Assembly: GCF_001625085.1 (NCBI RefSeq)
Contig: NZ_BDAW01000017.1
Span: forward strand, 62,001-126,000
Reading direction: 5' to 3'
Source: Nocardia acidivorans NBRC 108247
Lineage (GTDB): Bacteria; Actinomycetota; Actinomycetes; Mycobacteriales; Mycobacteriaceae
Length of the DNA stretch: 64,000 bases
Under the pieces are notes generated by a model that was not told the DNA's origin, did not search any database, and was given only the letters and a program-made list of their open reading frames with translations. This document shows positions 15,902 to 24,367 of the stretch, piece by piece (within the stretch, counting starts at the first letter, position 1; each line of letters opens with the position of its first letter). Position numbers and translations under genes: made by a program.

Positions 15902-17253
15902 CGAATGGTCACCTCGCTGCCGCGGAAGGCCGGGGCCGCAATGCGCGCCATCCAGCCGGGCACCTGGTCCGGCGAAACGCCGTTGGCCGCACCGTAGATC
16001 GAGTTCAGGGTCTGCTGCTCCTGCGGAGAACCGGCGGTGGTGGGCGCGTGCGGGCCGAACACCTTGTACTGCGGGGACGGCATGATCCCGATGTTCTGAT
16101 CACCGGGGGTCCGGCTCGGCGCCTGGTACGAGCCGTCATTGGCGGAACCGTTGGTGTACTGGCCCGGATCCACGCCCAGCGGATATTCCGGAATGCACAT
16201 GGCCGGGCGGGTGTCGAACCAGCGCGGCTCATCCTGATTGGGCACATAGCGGCCGCGCGGATTGACGATCTCCACCGTCACGCGCGAACCGGGCAGATCG
16301 GTGCCCTTGCCGAACAGCTCGTCGATGCGCGGCTTCATCTGCGCGAAGTTCTTCAGCGAACAGGTGTACCCGGGCGAATACTTGGCCAGCGCCTCCAGCG
16401 CGGGCCGCGAATCCGCCGCCACATCGATGATGTTGTCGCGGTTGGCGACCAGGAAATCCGCCAGATCCGACGAGCTGGGGGTCAAAGTGGCCAGCAGCTG
16501 ATCGATATCCGGACGCTTCTGCACGATCGTCGCATTGGTGGTGCGCAGATTGTCCAGCGCGTCCACCAATTGCGGTGCGGCATCGGAGTACACCGTCGCC
16601 ACATCGGCGAAGCTCTTCAAATCCTCCCGCAGCGTGGGCAATTCGGTATTCACCTGGGTGAAGATGTCGTCCAGGCGATCGATGGTCTTGCCCAGCTCCG
16701 CGCCCTGACCCTGCAGCGCCTGCGAGATCGCGCCCAGCGTGGAGGCCAGATACTGCGGCGGCAGCGCCTGCAGCAGCGGCAGCAGATGATCCAGCAGCTG
16801 GCTCACCTCGATGGCATGGCCGCTGGTGTCCTGATGCAGGGTCATCCCCGCGGTGAGGAATTTGCCGTCCGGCTGCTCCGGCCACACCAGATCCACATAG
16901 CGCTCACCGAAGAGCGTCTTGGGCAGCAGCCGCGCGGTCACATTGGCGGGGATCTTGCCGGCCTTGGCCGGATCCAGCGCCAGGTCCAGCGTCACCTGAT
17001 GGCCGTCGTACGAAGTCGACCGCACCTCACCGACATTCACGCCGCGGATCTTCACATCCGCATTGCGGGTCAGCGCGTTGCCGACGGTATCGGTCAGCAG
17101 ATTCACCCGCACGGTATCGACGAACTGCTTGTTGTAGATGGCGATCGTCGACCACAGGAACAGCGCCACCACCACGAAGAACAGCAAACCCATGGTGCGC
17201 TTGCGCAGCTTCTCGGTCCGACGCCAGAACAACACCCGCTCTGGATTGCTCAT
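15898..17253 (-). CDS. mceA: MCE family protein MceA
   Basis: First MCE protein of the operon. I place the start at the ATG giving MSNPERVLFWRRTEKLRKRT, followed at once by the membrane anchor MGLLFFVVVALFLWSTIAIY; GTGGAG precedes it. An open frame continues upstream to 17487 but that part overlaps yrbEB and does not look like protein. The protein is 451 residues, with the MCE domain at about 48-130 (NADVKIRGVNVGEVRST) and a Pro-rich C-terminal region. Seventy bases separate it from yrbEB, the longest gap inside the operon, and they hold a hairpin. Confidence 0.9.
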   Translation of the reverse strand: MSNPERVLFWRRTEKLRKRTMGLLFFVVVALFLWSTIAIYNKQFVDTVRVNLLTDTVGNALTRNADVKIRGVNVGEVRSTSYDGHQVTLDLALDPAKAGKIPANVTARLLPKTLFGERYVDLVWPEQPDGKFLTAGMTLHQDTSGHAIEVSQLLDHLLPLLQALPPQYLASTLGAISQALQGQGAELGKTIDRLDDIFTQVNTELPTLREDLKSFADVATVYSDAAPQLVDALDNLRTTNATIVQKRPDIDQLLATLTPSSSDLADFLVANRDNIIDVAADSRPALEALAKYSPGYTCSLKNFAQMKPRIDELFGKGTDLPGSRVTVEIVNPRGRYVPNQDEPRWFDTRPAMCIPEYPLGVDPGQYTNGSANDGSYQAPSRTPGDQNIGIMPSPQYKVFGPHAPTTAGSPQEQQTLNSIYGAANGVSPDQVPGWMARIAAPAFRGSEVTIR

Positions 17254-17281
17254 GCTCCACCCATCCGGGATGCACGGGGGC

Positions 17282-17299
17282 CTTGCGTGGTTACGCAAG
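17282..17299 (-). repeat. Hairpin between yrbEB and mceA
   Basis: CTTGCGT-GGTT-ACGCAAG, a perfect 7-bp stem with a 4-nt loop, in the only sizeable spacer of the otherwise overlapping permease-mce block. It has no U-tract, so an RNA-processing or stability element is more likely than a terminator (inference). Confidence 0.55.
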
Positions 17300-17323
17300 C
17301 TGCCGCCTCCAGGACCTGACCGT

Positions 17324-18190
17324 TCATCCCGCCACCCGCACCGTCGTGGTCGTGCCCCAAATGGCAAGGCTGAGGAAGAAATCGAGCACATTGATGAGCA
17401 CGATGGCCGCACGCACCGCGCGCCCCACCGCCACACCCACACCCGCCGGACCACCGGTGGCATTGAAGCCGTAGTAGCAGTGCACAAGGATGATCACGAA
17501 CGCGAAGACGAGCACCTTCAAGAAGGAATAGATGACGTCTTCGGGTGGCAGGAACAACTGGAAGTAGTGGTCATACGAACCACTCGATTGCCCATTGAAA
17601 TAAATACTGATCAACCGCGACGCCACATAGGTGCCGAGCAGGCCGACGATATACAGCGGAATGACCGCCACGAATCCCGCGATCACCCGCGTGGTCACCA
17701 GGAACGGCACACCCGGCACCGCCATCACCTCGAGCGCGTCGATCTCCTCGGAGATGCGCATGGCGCCCAATTGCGCGGTGAAACCACAGCCAACCGTCGC
17801 CGAAAGCGCCAGCGCCGCAACCAAAGGCGCGAGCTCACGGGTATTGATGTACCCGGTCAGGAAGCCGGTGAGCACACCCGAACCGAGCGAATCCAGCGCC
17901 TTGAAACCCTGTAGCCCGACCACCACGCCGACCGAGGCCGACATGAAGACGATGACGCCGATGGTGCCGCCGATGACCGCCAGCGCACCCGAACCGAAGG
18001 TCACCTCGGCCAGCAGCCGCATGACCTCCTTGCGGTAGTGCACGACGGTCCGCGGAATCGAACTGACCGCCCGGGTGTAGAACGACATCTGATCGCCCGC
18101 GCGGTCGACCAGGTGCACGGGCGATTTGAGCGCACCGGTCATCCGGCGCGCCCCCCGCTGAAATGCGTTGGTGCGCTGCGAAACAACCAT
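17324..18190 (-). CDS. yrbEB: MlaE-family ABC permease YrbEB
   Basis: 288-residue integral membrane protein of the MlaE/YrbE family; it pairs with YrbEA as the permease dimer of the Mce importer. Visible are an amphipathic N-terminus, the central signature EEIDALEVMAVPGVPFLVTTRV, and about five to six hydrophobic segments, ending in NVLDFFLSLAIWGTTTTVRVAG. It starts three bases after yrbEA. The short EExDAxEV motif is the site expected to contact the ATPase. Confidence 0.93.
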   Translation of the reverse strand: MVVSQRTNAFQRGARRMTGALKSPVHLVDRAGDQMSFYTRAVSSIPRTVVHYRKEVMRLLAEVTFGSGALAVIGGTIGVIVFMSASVGVVVGLQGFKALDSLGSGVLTGFLTGYINTRELAPLVAALALSATVGCGFTAQLGAMRISEEIDALEVMAVPGVPFLVTTRVIAGFVAVIPLYIVGLLGTYVASRLISIYFNGQSSGSYDHYFQLFLPPEDVIYSFLKVLVFAFVIILVHCYYGFNATGGPAGVGVAVGRAVRAAIVLINVLDFFLSLAIWGTTTTVRVAG

Positions 18191-18193
18191 GAA

Positions 18194-18988
18194 TCACGCG
18201 CCCTTGGCCGGGACGACCTGAAGATATATCAGGGTCAGCACCAGGTTCAGGAAGAACAACACCAGGAACGTGATAACCACGGACTGGTTCACGGCGTCAC
18301 CTACTCCTTTCGGGCCCCCCTTGGGATGCAGACCCTTGTAGGCGGCGATGACGCCCGCGACGAGTCCGAAGATCAGGGCCTTGATCTCGCCGATCCAGAG
18401 GTCGGGCAGCTGAGCGAGCGCGGAGAACGAAGCCAGGTAGGCGCCGGGCGTACCGCCCTGCAGACCCACATTGAAGAAGTAGCCGCCGCAGATGCCCACG
18501 ACCGCCACCAGACCATTGAGCAGCAGCGCCACCAGCATCATGCCCAGGACACGCGGAACCACCAGGCGCTGAATGGGATCGATGCCCAGCACCTCCATGG
18601 CGTCGATCTCCTCGCGAATGGTGCGCGAGCCGAGATCGGCGGCCACGGCGGAGCCGGCGGCACCGGCGATGATGAGGGCGGTGACCACGGGAGCGGCTTG
18701 CTGCACGGTGGCGAGCACGCTGGTGGCACCGGTGAACGCCTCCGCGCCGAGCTGCTTGATGAGCGAGCCGGTCTGCAGGGCGACCACCGCGCCGAACGGG
18801 ATTGCCACCAGGGCGGCGGGAAGGATCGAGACACTCGCGATGAACCACGACTGTTCGATGAACTCCCGCCACTGGAAGGGTCGACGGAAAGTCTTGCGCA
18901 TGACATCCAACAGCAGCGCAAAAATGTTGCCGGCCTGGGCAAGACCCGACTCGACCGGGGTGCGCAGCCGCGTCAGGGTTTGATTCAC
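18194..18988 (-). CDS. yrbEA: MlaE-family ABC permease YrbEA
   Basis: 264-residue membrane protein, first permease subunit of the Mce transporter. The MlaE-family coupling motif is IREEIDAMEVLGIDPIQRLV, followed by VPRVLGMMLVALLLNGLVAVVG. It lies ten bases downstream of the mkl stop codon, so ATPase and permeases are cotranscribed. The same signature is found in YrbEB, but the two share only family-level similarity. Confidence 0.93.
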   Translation of the reverse strand: MNQTLTRLRTPVESGLAQAGNIFALLLDVMRKTFRRPFQWREFIEQSWFIASVSILPAALVAIPFGAVVALQTGSLIKQLGAEAFTGATSVLATVQQAAPVVTALIIAGAAGSAVAADLGSRTIREEIDAMEVLGIDPIQRLVVPRVLGMMLVALLLNGLVAVVGICGGYFFNVGLQGGTPGAYLASFSALAQLPDLWIGEIKALIFGLVAGVIAAYKGLHPKGGPKGVGDAVNQSVVITFLVLFFLNLVLTLIYLQVVPAKGA

Positions 18989-18998
18989 GGGCGGTATG

Positions 18999-20069
18999 TT
19001 ACCCGTTAGTCAGGTTCTGTCGAACCGTGGTGTCGTACCCGCCCGTGTAGGCGGGCATCACCTGTGTGTCGGCGTCACCGTTCTCCTCCATGGAGTGCCG
19101 GATCGCCTCCTGCGCGGCGGGCGGCAGGGTGTGCAGAATCTGGCGCACCCGCTCCCGGCGGCGACCGACGGCCTGACGCACCGGCATACCGGGCTGCGCC
19201 TTCATCTGCGGGATGATGCCCTCGACCTCTTCCGCGCCACCGGCGTGGTGACCGGCGTCGAACATGGCCTGCTCGCGGGCCATCTGCGATTCGTCCTTCT
19301 CCTCGGACATACCGATCGGGCCCTGCATACGGCCGTTGAGGAACTGCTTGACCACCGGCTCCTCGGAGGTGAGCAGCACCTCGCGCGGGCCGAACATGAC
19401 CAGTTCGCGGCGGAACAGCATGCCGATATTGTCCGGCACCAGGCGCGCCAGGTTGATGTTGTGCGTGACGATCAGAATCGTCGCGTCGATCTGCGCGTTG
19501 ATATCGATCAACAGCTGCGAGAGATAGGTGGTGCGCACCGGATCCAGACCGGAGTCCGGCTCGTCGACCAGGATGATCTGCGGATCCAGCACCAGGGCGC
19601 GGGCCAGGCCGGCGCGCTTGCGCATACCGCCGGAGATCTCACCCGGGAGCTTGCCCTCCGCGCCGAGCAGACCGGTCAGCTCGAGCTTCTCCATGACGAT
19701 CTTCTTGATGTCGGATTCGCTCTTCTTGGTGTGCTCACGCAGCGGGAAGGCCACGTTGTCATACAGATTCATCGAGCCGAAGAGCGCGCCGTCCTGGAAG
19801 AGGACGCCGAACAGTTTGCGGATCTCGTACAGCTCCTTGTTGGAGCAGGTGGTGATATCGGTGCCATCGATGTAGATGGAGCCGCGCTCCGGGCGCAGCA
19901 GACCGATCAGCGACTTCAGGAAGACCGACTTACCGGTACCGGAGGGGCCGAGCAACGCGCTGACTTCCCCCGACGGCAGCGTCAGCGAGACGTCCTGCCA
20001 AATCCGTTGCGAACCGAACGACTTGGTGATGCTTTCGGTCCTGACCTCGACGCCCACGCCAACCTCCAC
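18999..20069 (-). CDS. mkl: Mkl/MlaF-type ABC transporter ATPase of the Mce system
   Basis: 356 residues. Walker A is GPSGTGKSVFLKSL (about 40-53), the ABC signature ISGGMRKRAGLARAL, Walker B IILVDEPDSGLDPV and the switch histidine is in VTHN. The C-terminal ~100-residue extension beyond the nucleotide-binding domain (about 250-356, ending PAYTGGYDTTVRQNLTNG) is typical of Mkl, the ATPase shared by several Mce systems in M. tuberculosis (Rv0655, also near rpoB there). Here it is the first gene of a complete mce operon. It starts 246 bases beyond rplL, behind the rplL terminator and two palindromes. Confidence 0.95.
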   Translation of the reverse strand: MEVGVGVEVRTESITKSFGSQRIWQDVSLTLPSGEVSALLGPSGTGKSVFLKSLIGLLRPERGSIYIDGTDITTCSNKELYEIRKLFGVLFQDGALFGSMNLYDNVAFPLREHTKKSESDIKKIVMEKLELTGLLGAEGKLPGEISGGMRKRAGLARALVLDPQIILVDEPDSGLDPVRTTYLSQLLIDINAQIDATILIVTHNINLARLVPDNIGMLFRRELVMFGPREVLLTSEEPVVKQFLNGRMQGPIGMSEEKDESQMAREQAMFDAGHHAGGAEEVEGIIPQMKAQPGMPVRQAVGRRRERVRQILHTLPPAAQEAIRHSMEENGDADTQVMPAYTGGYDTTVRQNLTNG

Positions 20070-20167
20070 AATTCTCCGACGAGCGCCCCACTGCGGCGCA
20101 CCACGAATTTTTCAATGCGCGGTGTGGCGCATCACAGTAGGTCCGGTCACTGTATCGCATAAGCCCC

Positions 20168-20196
20168 GTCTCGGACACCGAGACCTGACCGGTCAG
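20168..20196. promoter_or_regulatory. Two abutting palindromes upstream of the mce operon
   Basis: GTCTCGG-ACA-CCGAGAC (20168-20184) is directly followed by the perfect 12-bp palindrome CTGACCGGTCAG (20185-20196). They lie about 100 bases upstream of the mkl start, between it and the rplL terminator. Placement and symmetry suggest operators for a dimeric regulator. No regulator gene is adjacent. Confidence 0.5.
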
Positions 20197-20253
20197 TAAC
20201 GAAACATTTCGCAACCATGAATCACGACGCGATTACGAGTACTCGAATACACG

Positions 20254-20287
20254 AAAAGGGCGGTCCCCCAACGGGAACCGCCCTTTT
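20254..20287 (-). terminator. Terminator after rplJ-rplL
   Basis: Perfect 11-bp stem AAAAGGGCGGT / ACCGCCCTTTT with a 12-nt loop and a T-run, 28 bases after the rplL stop. It isolates rplJL from the mce operon. Confidence 0.92.
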
Positions 20288-20315
20288 ACAGACGTTGTCA
20301 GACGCCCGGCAAGAA

Positions 20316-20693
20316 TTACTTGACGGAGATCTTGGCGCCGGCCTCTTCGAGCTTGGCCTTGGCGGCGTCGGCGGCCTCCTTGTTGACCTTCTCCAGGATG
20401 GCCTTCGGGGCGCTCTCGACGAGGTCCTTGGCTTCCTTCAGGCCCAGGCCGGAGACGATCTCGCGAACGACCTTGATGACCTGGATCTTCTTGTCGCCGG
20501 CCGACTCGATGATGACATCGAACTCGTCCTGCTCTTCGGCAGCCTCGGCCGGGGCAGCGCCACCGGCGACCGCGACGGCGACGGGGGCAGCGGCGGTGAC
20601 CTCGAACTTCTCCTCGAACGCCTTCACGAACTCGGAGAGCTCGAGCAGGGTCATGGAACCGAAGGTTTCGAGCAGCTCGTCAACGTTGGCCAT
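20316..20693 (-). CDS. rplL: 50S ribosomal protein L7/L12
   Basis: 125-residue stalk protein that binds translation GTPases. The N-terminal dimerisation domain (about 1-35, [21 protein letters not shown]) is joined by an Ala/Val/Pro-rich hinge (about 36-55) to the globular C-terminal domain. That domain carries the conserved [24 protein letters not shown] helices. ATG start with AAAGGAAAC upstream. It lies 64 bases after rplJ and ends at a strong terminator. Confidence 0.98.
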   Translation of the reverse strand: MANVDELLETFGSMTLLELSEFVKAFEEKFEVTAAAPVAVAVAGGAAPAEAAEEQDEFDVIIESAGDKKIQVIKVVREIVSGLGLKEAKDLVESAPKAILEKVNKEAADAAKAKLEEAGAKISVK

Positions 20694-20757
20694 TGATGTT
20701 TCCTTTCGATGGTTTCATCACCGCGCGAGCGGCGACGAATAGGTTTGGGGTGATGAC

Positions 20758-21327
20758 TTATTCGGCGTCGGCCGCAGGAGCTTCGTCGGCGGCGGGGGCG
20801 GCGGCGCCACCCTCGTTCGCCTTCTTCTCCTGCAGGGCCGCGAGCAGGCGCGCGACCTGGTTGCCGGGGGCTGCGAACAGCCCGGCAGCCTTGGACAGGT
20901 TGCCCTTCATGGCGCCGGCCAGCTTGGCCAGCAGGACCTCGCGGGACTCCAGGTCGGCGATCCGCTCAACTTCGGCAACGGACAGCGCGACGCCGTCCAT
21001 GTAGCCGCCCTTGATGATCAGCGCCTTGTTGTCCTTGGCGAAAGCCTTAAGCGCCTTCGCGGCTTCGACCGGCTCACCCTTGATGAAGGTGATGGCGGTC
21101 GGACCGACGAACAAGTCATCCAGGCCTTCGACGCCCGCCTCGGCGGCGGCACGCTTGACCAGGGTGTTCTTGGCGACGGAGTAGGTGGCGTCCGCGCCGA
21201 GCGCACGACGCAGCTCGGTGATCTTGCCGACCGACAGTCCACGGTATTCCGTGACAACGGTGGCGGTCGAACCCTTGAACTGCTCCGTGATCTCCGCAAC
21301 CGCGGTGACCTTTTCGGGTTTTGCCAT
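20758..21327 (-). CDS. rplJ: 50S ribosomal protein L10
   Basis: 189 residues from [20 protein letters not shown]. The ATG is preceded by GAGAGGAGGCGAAGT, an ideal Shine-Dalgarno, whereas the open frame further upstream runs into the structured leader. L10 is the base of the ribosomal stalk and binds L7/L12 dimers through its C-terminal helix; it also autoregulates rplJL through the leader RNA. The C-terminus is Ala/Glu-rich ([15 protein letters not shown]) and probably flexible. Confidence 0.97.
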   Translation of the reverse strand: MAKPEKVTAVAEITEQFKGSTATVVTEYRGLSVGKITELRRALGADATYSVAKNTLVKRAAAEAGVEGLDDLFVGPTAITFIKGEPVEAAKALKAFAKDNKALIIKGGYMDGVALSVAEVERIADLESREVLLAKLAGAMKGNLSKAAGLFAAPGNQVARLLAALQEKKANEGGAAAPAADEAPAADAE

Positions 21328-21690
21328 ACTTCGCCTCCTCTCTGGATGGTCGGTTCGTATATGAACTACCGACTTCCGCCAGGGGCCAGCGATAAAGCAA
21401 ACGCCCCGCGGACGCAGAGTGGTCCCGGGGCGTGAAAGAAACACAAGGCGAGTGACTCGCAATGGTTTCCCCTACCTCGGCTCTCCCTGCGTGGGCCGCC
21501 AGCAGTAACGCTGGACCTTCGACTGCCCGGGGGCAGCAACCAACGGTCTTCGGTAGAACGATGTGGGGTGATCACCGAACAAGTCGGCGACCGTCGTAAA
21601 GGCTACCAGGTGGAGTAGCGCTACCCAAATCGGCACCCCCCTTGACCTGCGTGGACCACCACAGACATTTGCGTAGACCACCAAAGACGA
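21328..21690 (-). other. rplJ upstream region: leader, hairpin and direct repeats
   Basis: There is no gene in this 363-bp stretch. On the minus strand it contains two 14-bp direct repeats (21648-21661 and 21670-21683), the presumed rplJ promoter, and an L10-type leader (about 21400-21562). A terminator-like hairpin lies at 21402-21432 and the rplJ ribosome-binding site follows. Confidence 0.6.
21400..21562 (-). ncRNA. L10 (rplJL) leader RNA
   Basis: The leader carries ACCGAAGACCGTTGG, GTCCAGCGTTACTGCTGG and AGGTAGGGGAAACC, which look like the actinobacterial L10-leader elements where L10(L12)4 binds to repress translation. Near its 3' end is a GC-rich hairpin with arms CGCCCCG and CGGGGCG (21402-21408 and 21426-21432), followed by GTTTGCTTT. 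This may work as an attenuator. Boundaries are approximate and come from recognition, not from a covariance search. Confidence 0.6.
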
Positions 21691-21722
21691 AGGGCCGGTA
21701 CAGGTTTCCCCGTACCGGCCCT
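21691..21722 (-). terminator. Terminator after rplK-rplA
   Basis: Perfect 11-bp stem AGGGCCGGTAC / GTACCGGCCCT, with a 10-nt loop and TCGTCTTT on the rplA strand, 39 bases after the rplA stop. Confidence 0.88.
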
Positions 21723-21761
21723 TCAGGCTCTATGCGTTGCTACGCTCGCCCGTCGAAGAGA

Positions 21762-22472
21762 TCAGTCTTCTTCGGCGAAGTTGCGGGTGCGGTTCACGTC
21801 CACCGGGATGCCCGGTCCGGTGTTCGTCGAGAACGTCACCTTCTTGAGGTAGCGGCCCTTCGCGGTGGAGGGCTTGACGCGCAGGATCTCGTCGAGGGCC
21901 GCGCCGTAGTTCTCCGCCAGCTTCTTGTCGTCGAAGGACGCCTTGCCGATGACGAAGTGCAGGTTGGCCTGCTTGTCGACGCGGAAGTTGATCTTGCCGC
22001 CCTTGATGTCGTTGACGGCCTTGGTCACATCGGGGGTGACGGTGCCGGTCTTCGGGTTCGGCATCAGGCCACGCGGGCCCAGTACGCGAGCGATACGACC
22101 GACCTTGGCCATCTGATCCGGGGTGGCGATCGCGGCGTCGAAGTCCAGCCAACCGCCCTGGATGCGCTCGATCAGATCCTCGGCGCCCACGGCGTCCGCA
22201 CCGGCGGCCTCGGCCTCGGTGGCCTTGTCGCCGACCGCGAACACAATGACGCGGGCGGTCTTACCGGTGCCGTGCGGCAGGTTGACGGTGCCGCGGACCA
22301 TCTGATCGGCCTTGCGGGGATCGACACCGAGACGGACTGCGACCTCGACGGTGGCGTCGGTCTTGGTGGTGGCGGTCTCCTTCGCGAGCCGCACGGCGGC
22401 CAGCGGAGCGTAGAACGCCGACTTGTCGACCTTGGCGGCCGCCTCGAGATAAGCCTTGCTTCGTTTTGCCAT
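21762..22472 (-). CDS. rplA: 50S ribosomal protein L1
   Basis: 236-residue L1, which binds 23S rRNA at the mobile L1 stalk near the E site. Family hallmarks are [26 protein letters not shown] in domain [17 protein letters not shown] in domain II, and the C-terminal [24 protein letters not shown] start. It follows rplK by 117 bases and ends before a strong hairpin, so rplK-rplA form a unit separate from rplJL. Confidence 0.98.
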   Translation of the reverse strand: MAKRSKAYLEAAAKVDKSAFYAPLAAVRLAKETATTKTDATVEVAVRLGVDPRKADQMVRGTVNLPHGTGKTARVIVFAVGDKATEAEAAGADAVGAEDLIERIQGGWLDFDAAIATPDQMAKVGRIARVLGPRGLMPNPKTGTVTPDVTKAVNDIKGGKINFRVDKQANLHFVIGKASFDDKKLAENYGAALDEILRVKPSTAKGRYLKKVTFSTNTGPGIPVDVNRTRNFAEED

Positions 22473-22565
22473 GTTGTTCTGTCCTGTTCGTAAGTTCAGA
22501 CGTGGTGTGCGGGCCTGGCCGGCCCTCCCACGGGATGTGCAGCCGAGTGGCTACTCCGCTGGCCG

Positions 22566-22594
22566 TTTCGAGCGACCTGCGAGCAGTCGCTACG
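22566..22594 (+). repeat. 29-nt palindromic repeat, copy 2 (overlaps rplK stop)
   Basis: Core TTTCGAGCGACCTGCGAGCAGTCGCTACG on the plus strand. It extends across the rplK stop codon (22590-22592) into the spacer before rplA. AGCGAC-TGC can pair with GCA-GTCGCT. It is the same family as 4279-4307 and 24368-24396. Confidence 0.8.
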
Positions 22595-23021
22595 CGATGG
22601 TGATACCCATCGAGCGAGCGGTACCGGCGATGATCTTGGCGGCCTGGTCGATATCGTTGGCGTTCAGATCTTCGGCCTTGGTCTTGGCGATCTCACGGAT
22701 CTGATCCATGGTGACCTGCGCGACCTTGTTGCGGTGCGGCTCGGCGGAGCCCTTCTGCACACCGGCGGCCTTGAGCAGCAGCTGCGAGGCGGGCGGGGTC
22801 TTCAGCTTGAAATCGAAAGAACGATCTTCGTAGACCGTGATCTCGACCGGGATGATGTTCCCGCGCTGCGACTCGGTCGCGGCGTTGTAAGCCTTGCAGA
22901 ACTCCATGATGTTCACGCCGTGCTGACCCAGCGCGGGACCAACGGGCGGAGCCGGATTGGCCGCACCGGCCTTGATCTGGAGCTTGATAAGCCCAGAGAC
23001 CTTCTTCTTCTTCGGGGGCAT
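22590..23021 (-). CDS. rplK: 50S ribosomal protein L11
   Basis: 143 residues from [20 protein letters not shown]. The start is set by the family N-terminus and GAAGAAAG upstream; the open frame further upstream overlaps the nusG end and is not protein-like. L11 binds the GTPase-associated centre of 23S rRNA. Hallmarks are [22 protein letters not shown] and the C-terminal [26 protein letters not shown]. The stop codon falls inside a dispersed 29-nt repeat. Confidence 0.98.
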   Translation of the reverse strand: MPPKKKKVSGLIKLQIKAGAANPAPPVGPALGQHGVNIMEFCKAYNAATESQRGNIIPVEITVYEDRSFDFKLKTPPASQLLLKAAGVQKGSAEPHRNKVAQVTMDQIREIAKTKAEDLNANDIDQAAKIIAGTARSMGITIA

Positions 23022-23061
23022 CTTTCTTCCTTGGTTAGGTTCTTGCGGTTTGCAAGTCTGA

Positions 23062-23847
23062 TCAGATCTTGGCGACCTGAGTGAACGCCAGCTCGACCGG
23101 GGTCTCGCGACCGAAGATCGATACGAGCACCTTGAGCTTCTGCTGCTCGGCATTGATCTCGGAAATGCTGGCCGGAAGGGTGGCGAAGGGGCCGTCCATG
23201 ACGGTGACCGACTCGCCGACCTCGAAGTCCACATCGATGGTGGGCTTGATGATCGGGGTCTCGCCCGAGGTCTCGCCGGAGCCGGAGGCCGCGGTGGCCG
23301 CGGGCTTCTGCTGCTTGGCGGCGGGAACCAGGAACTTCACCACATCATCGATGGACAGCGGGGACGGGCGCGAGGTCGCGCCGACGAAACCGGTCACACC
23401 GGGGGTATTGCGGACCGCGCCCCAGGACTCGTCGTTCAGCTCCATGCGGACCAGGATGTAACCCGGCAGCACCTTGCGATTGACGTTCTTGCGCTGGCCG
23501 TTCTTGATCTCGGTGACCTCTTCGGTCGGCACCTCGACCTGGAAGATGTAGTCCTCGAGACCGAGGTTCTGCACGCGGGTCTCGAGATTGGTCTTCACCT
23601 TGTTCTCGTAACCGGCGTAGGAGTGGATCACGTACCAGTCGCCGGGGGCGCGGCGCAGCGCGGCCTTCATCTCGGCTACCGGATCGGCGGGCTCGGCGTC
23701 GACAGGGGCGGCCGGCTCTTCGGCGGTCGGCTCGTCAGCGGCTGCCTCCGCGTCGGCGGGGTCGTCAAATTCCGCGGCGTCGGTGGTCTCTTCCACCAGA
23801 TCGTCGACGTCGAATTCGTCGGTTGTGCCGTTCTCCGGGGTGCTCAC
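23062..23847 (-). CDS. nusG: Transcription termination/antitermination factor NusG
   Basis: 261 residues. An acidic Asp/Glu/Ala-rich extension (about 1-70, typical of actinobacterial NusG) precedes the NGN domain (about 72-185, [21 protein letters not shown] ... [11 protein letters not shown]). A Gly/Ser/Thr-rich linker of about 20 residues leads to the C-terminal KOW domain (about 205-261, [22 protein letters not shown]). NusG clamps RNA polymerase and couples it to ribosomes or Rho. It is 115 bases after secE and 40 bases before rplK. Confidence 0.97.
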   Translation of the reverse strand: MSTPENGTTDEFDVDDLVEETTDAAEFDDPADAEAAADEPTAEEPAAPVDAEPADPVAEMKAALRRAPGDWYVIHSYAGYENKVKTNLETRVQNLGLEDYIFQVEVPTEEVTEIKNGQRKNVNRKVLPGYILVRMELNDESWGAVRNTPGVTGFVGATSRPSPLSIDDVVKFLVPAAKQQKPAATAASGSGETSGETPIIKPTIDVDFEVGESVTVMDGPFATLPASISEINAEQQKLKVLVSIFGRETPVELAFTQVAKI

Positions 23848-23962
23848 TGGGGCACTCGCTTCCTTGTCGTCACGTAATCCTCTGCGCGCTGGGGGGTCAC
23901 CCCAGGCGGATGGTCCGTCCCCCGCCTCTGCTCGGGGAGCGGTAACCGGCGCCGACGGTCAG

Positions 23963-24337
23963 CTAGCCGAACAGCCAGTTGACACCCTTGATGAACGCCA
24001 CATCCAACCCGCTGATGAACGCGATCATGAAGATCACGAACACCAGCACAACGCTCGTATAGGTGACCATCTGCTTGCGGTTGGGCCAGATGACCTTGCG
24101 CAGTTCCGCGATTACTTCTTTGAGGAACTTCACCAGGCGCTTGAACGGATTGCCCGTACCGCCACCGGCCCTGCCGGACTTCTTGTTCGCCTTGGCCGGT
24201 GACGCAGGACGATCGATCGTCGCTACATTCGTCGCCGCCGACGCGTTTCGACGCCGGGCGGAACGCTTGCCGCTCGGACGAGCCACTGCGGCGGTGTCAT
24301 CGCCATCTTCGTGGCGAGTATCCCGCTCGTCGCTCAC
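23963..24337 (-). CDS. secE: Preprotein translocase subunit SecE
   Basis: 124 residues. The N-terminal ~60 residues are charged and low-complexity (SGKRSARRRNASAATNVAT), an extension usual in actinobacteria. They are followed by the SecE core: FKRLVKFLKEVIAELRKVIWPNRKQMVTYT and one transmembrane helix (SVVLVFVIFMIAFISGLDVAFI). SecE clamps SecY in the translocon. It lies between tRNA-Trp and nusG, the universal secE-nusG-rplK order. Confidence 0.96.
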   Translation of the reverse strand: MSDERDTRHEDGDDTAAVARPSGKRSARRRNASAATNVATIDRPASPAKANKKSGRAGGGTGNPFKRLVKFLKEVIAELRKVIWPNRKQMVTYTSVVLVFVIFMIAFISGLDVAFIKGVNWLFG

Positions 24338-24367
24338 GTCGATCCTTCCTCGTCGCTGTACTGACCG

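Noticed and set aside
17254..17487. An MceA start at 17487 giving 529 residues
   Set aside because: The extra 78 residues are Arg/Cys/Ser-rich, overlap yrbEB and precede the normal MceA N-terminus, which has its own ATG and ribosome-binding site.
20110..20135. A CRP-like site (TGTGATGCGCCACA) upstream of mkl
   Set aside because: The half-sites are two bases too close for the TGTGA-N6-TCACA spacing and the second half is incomplete.
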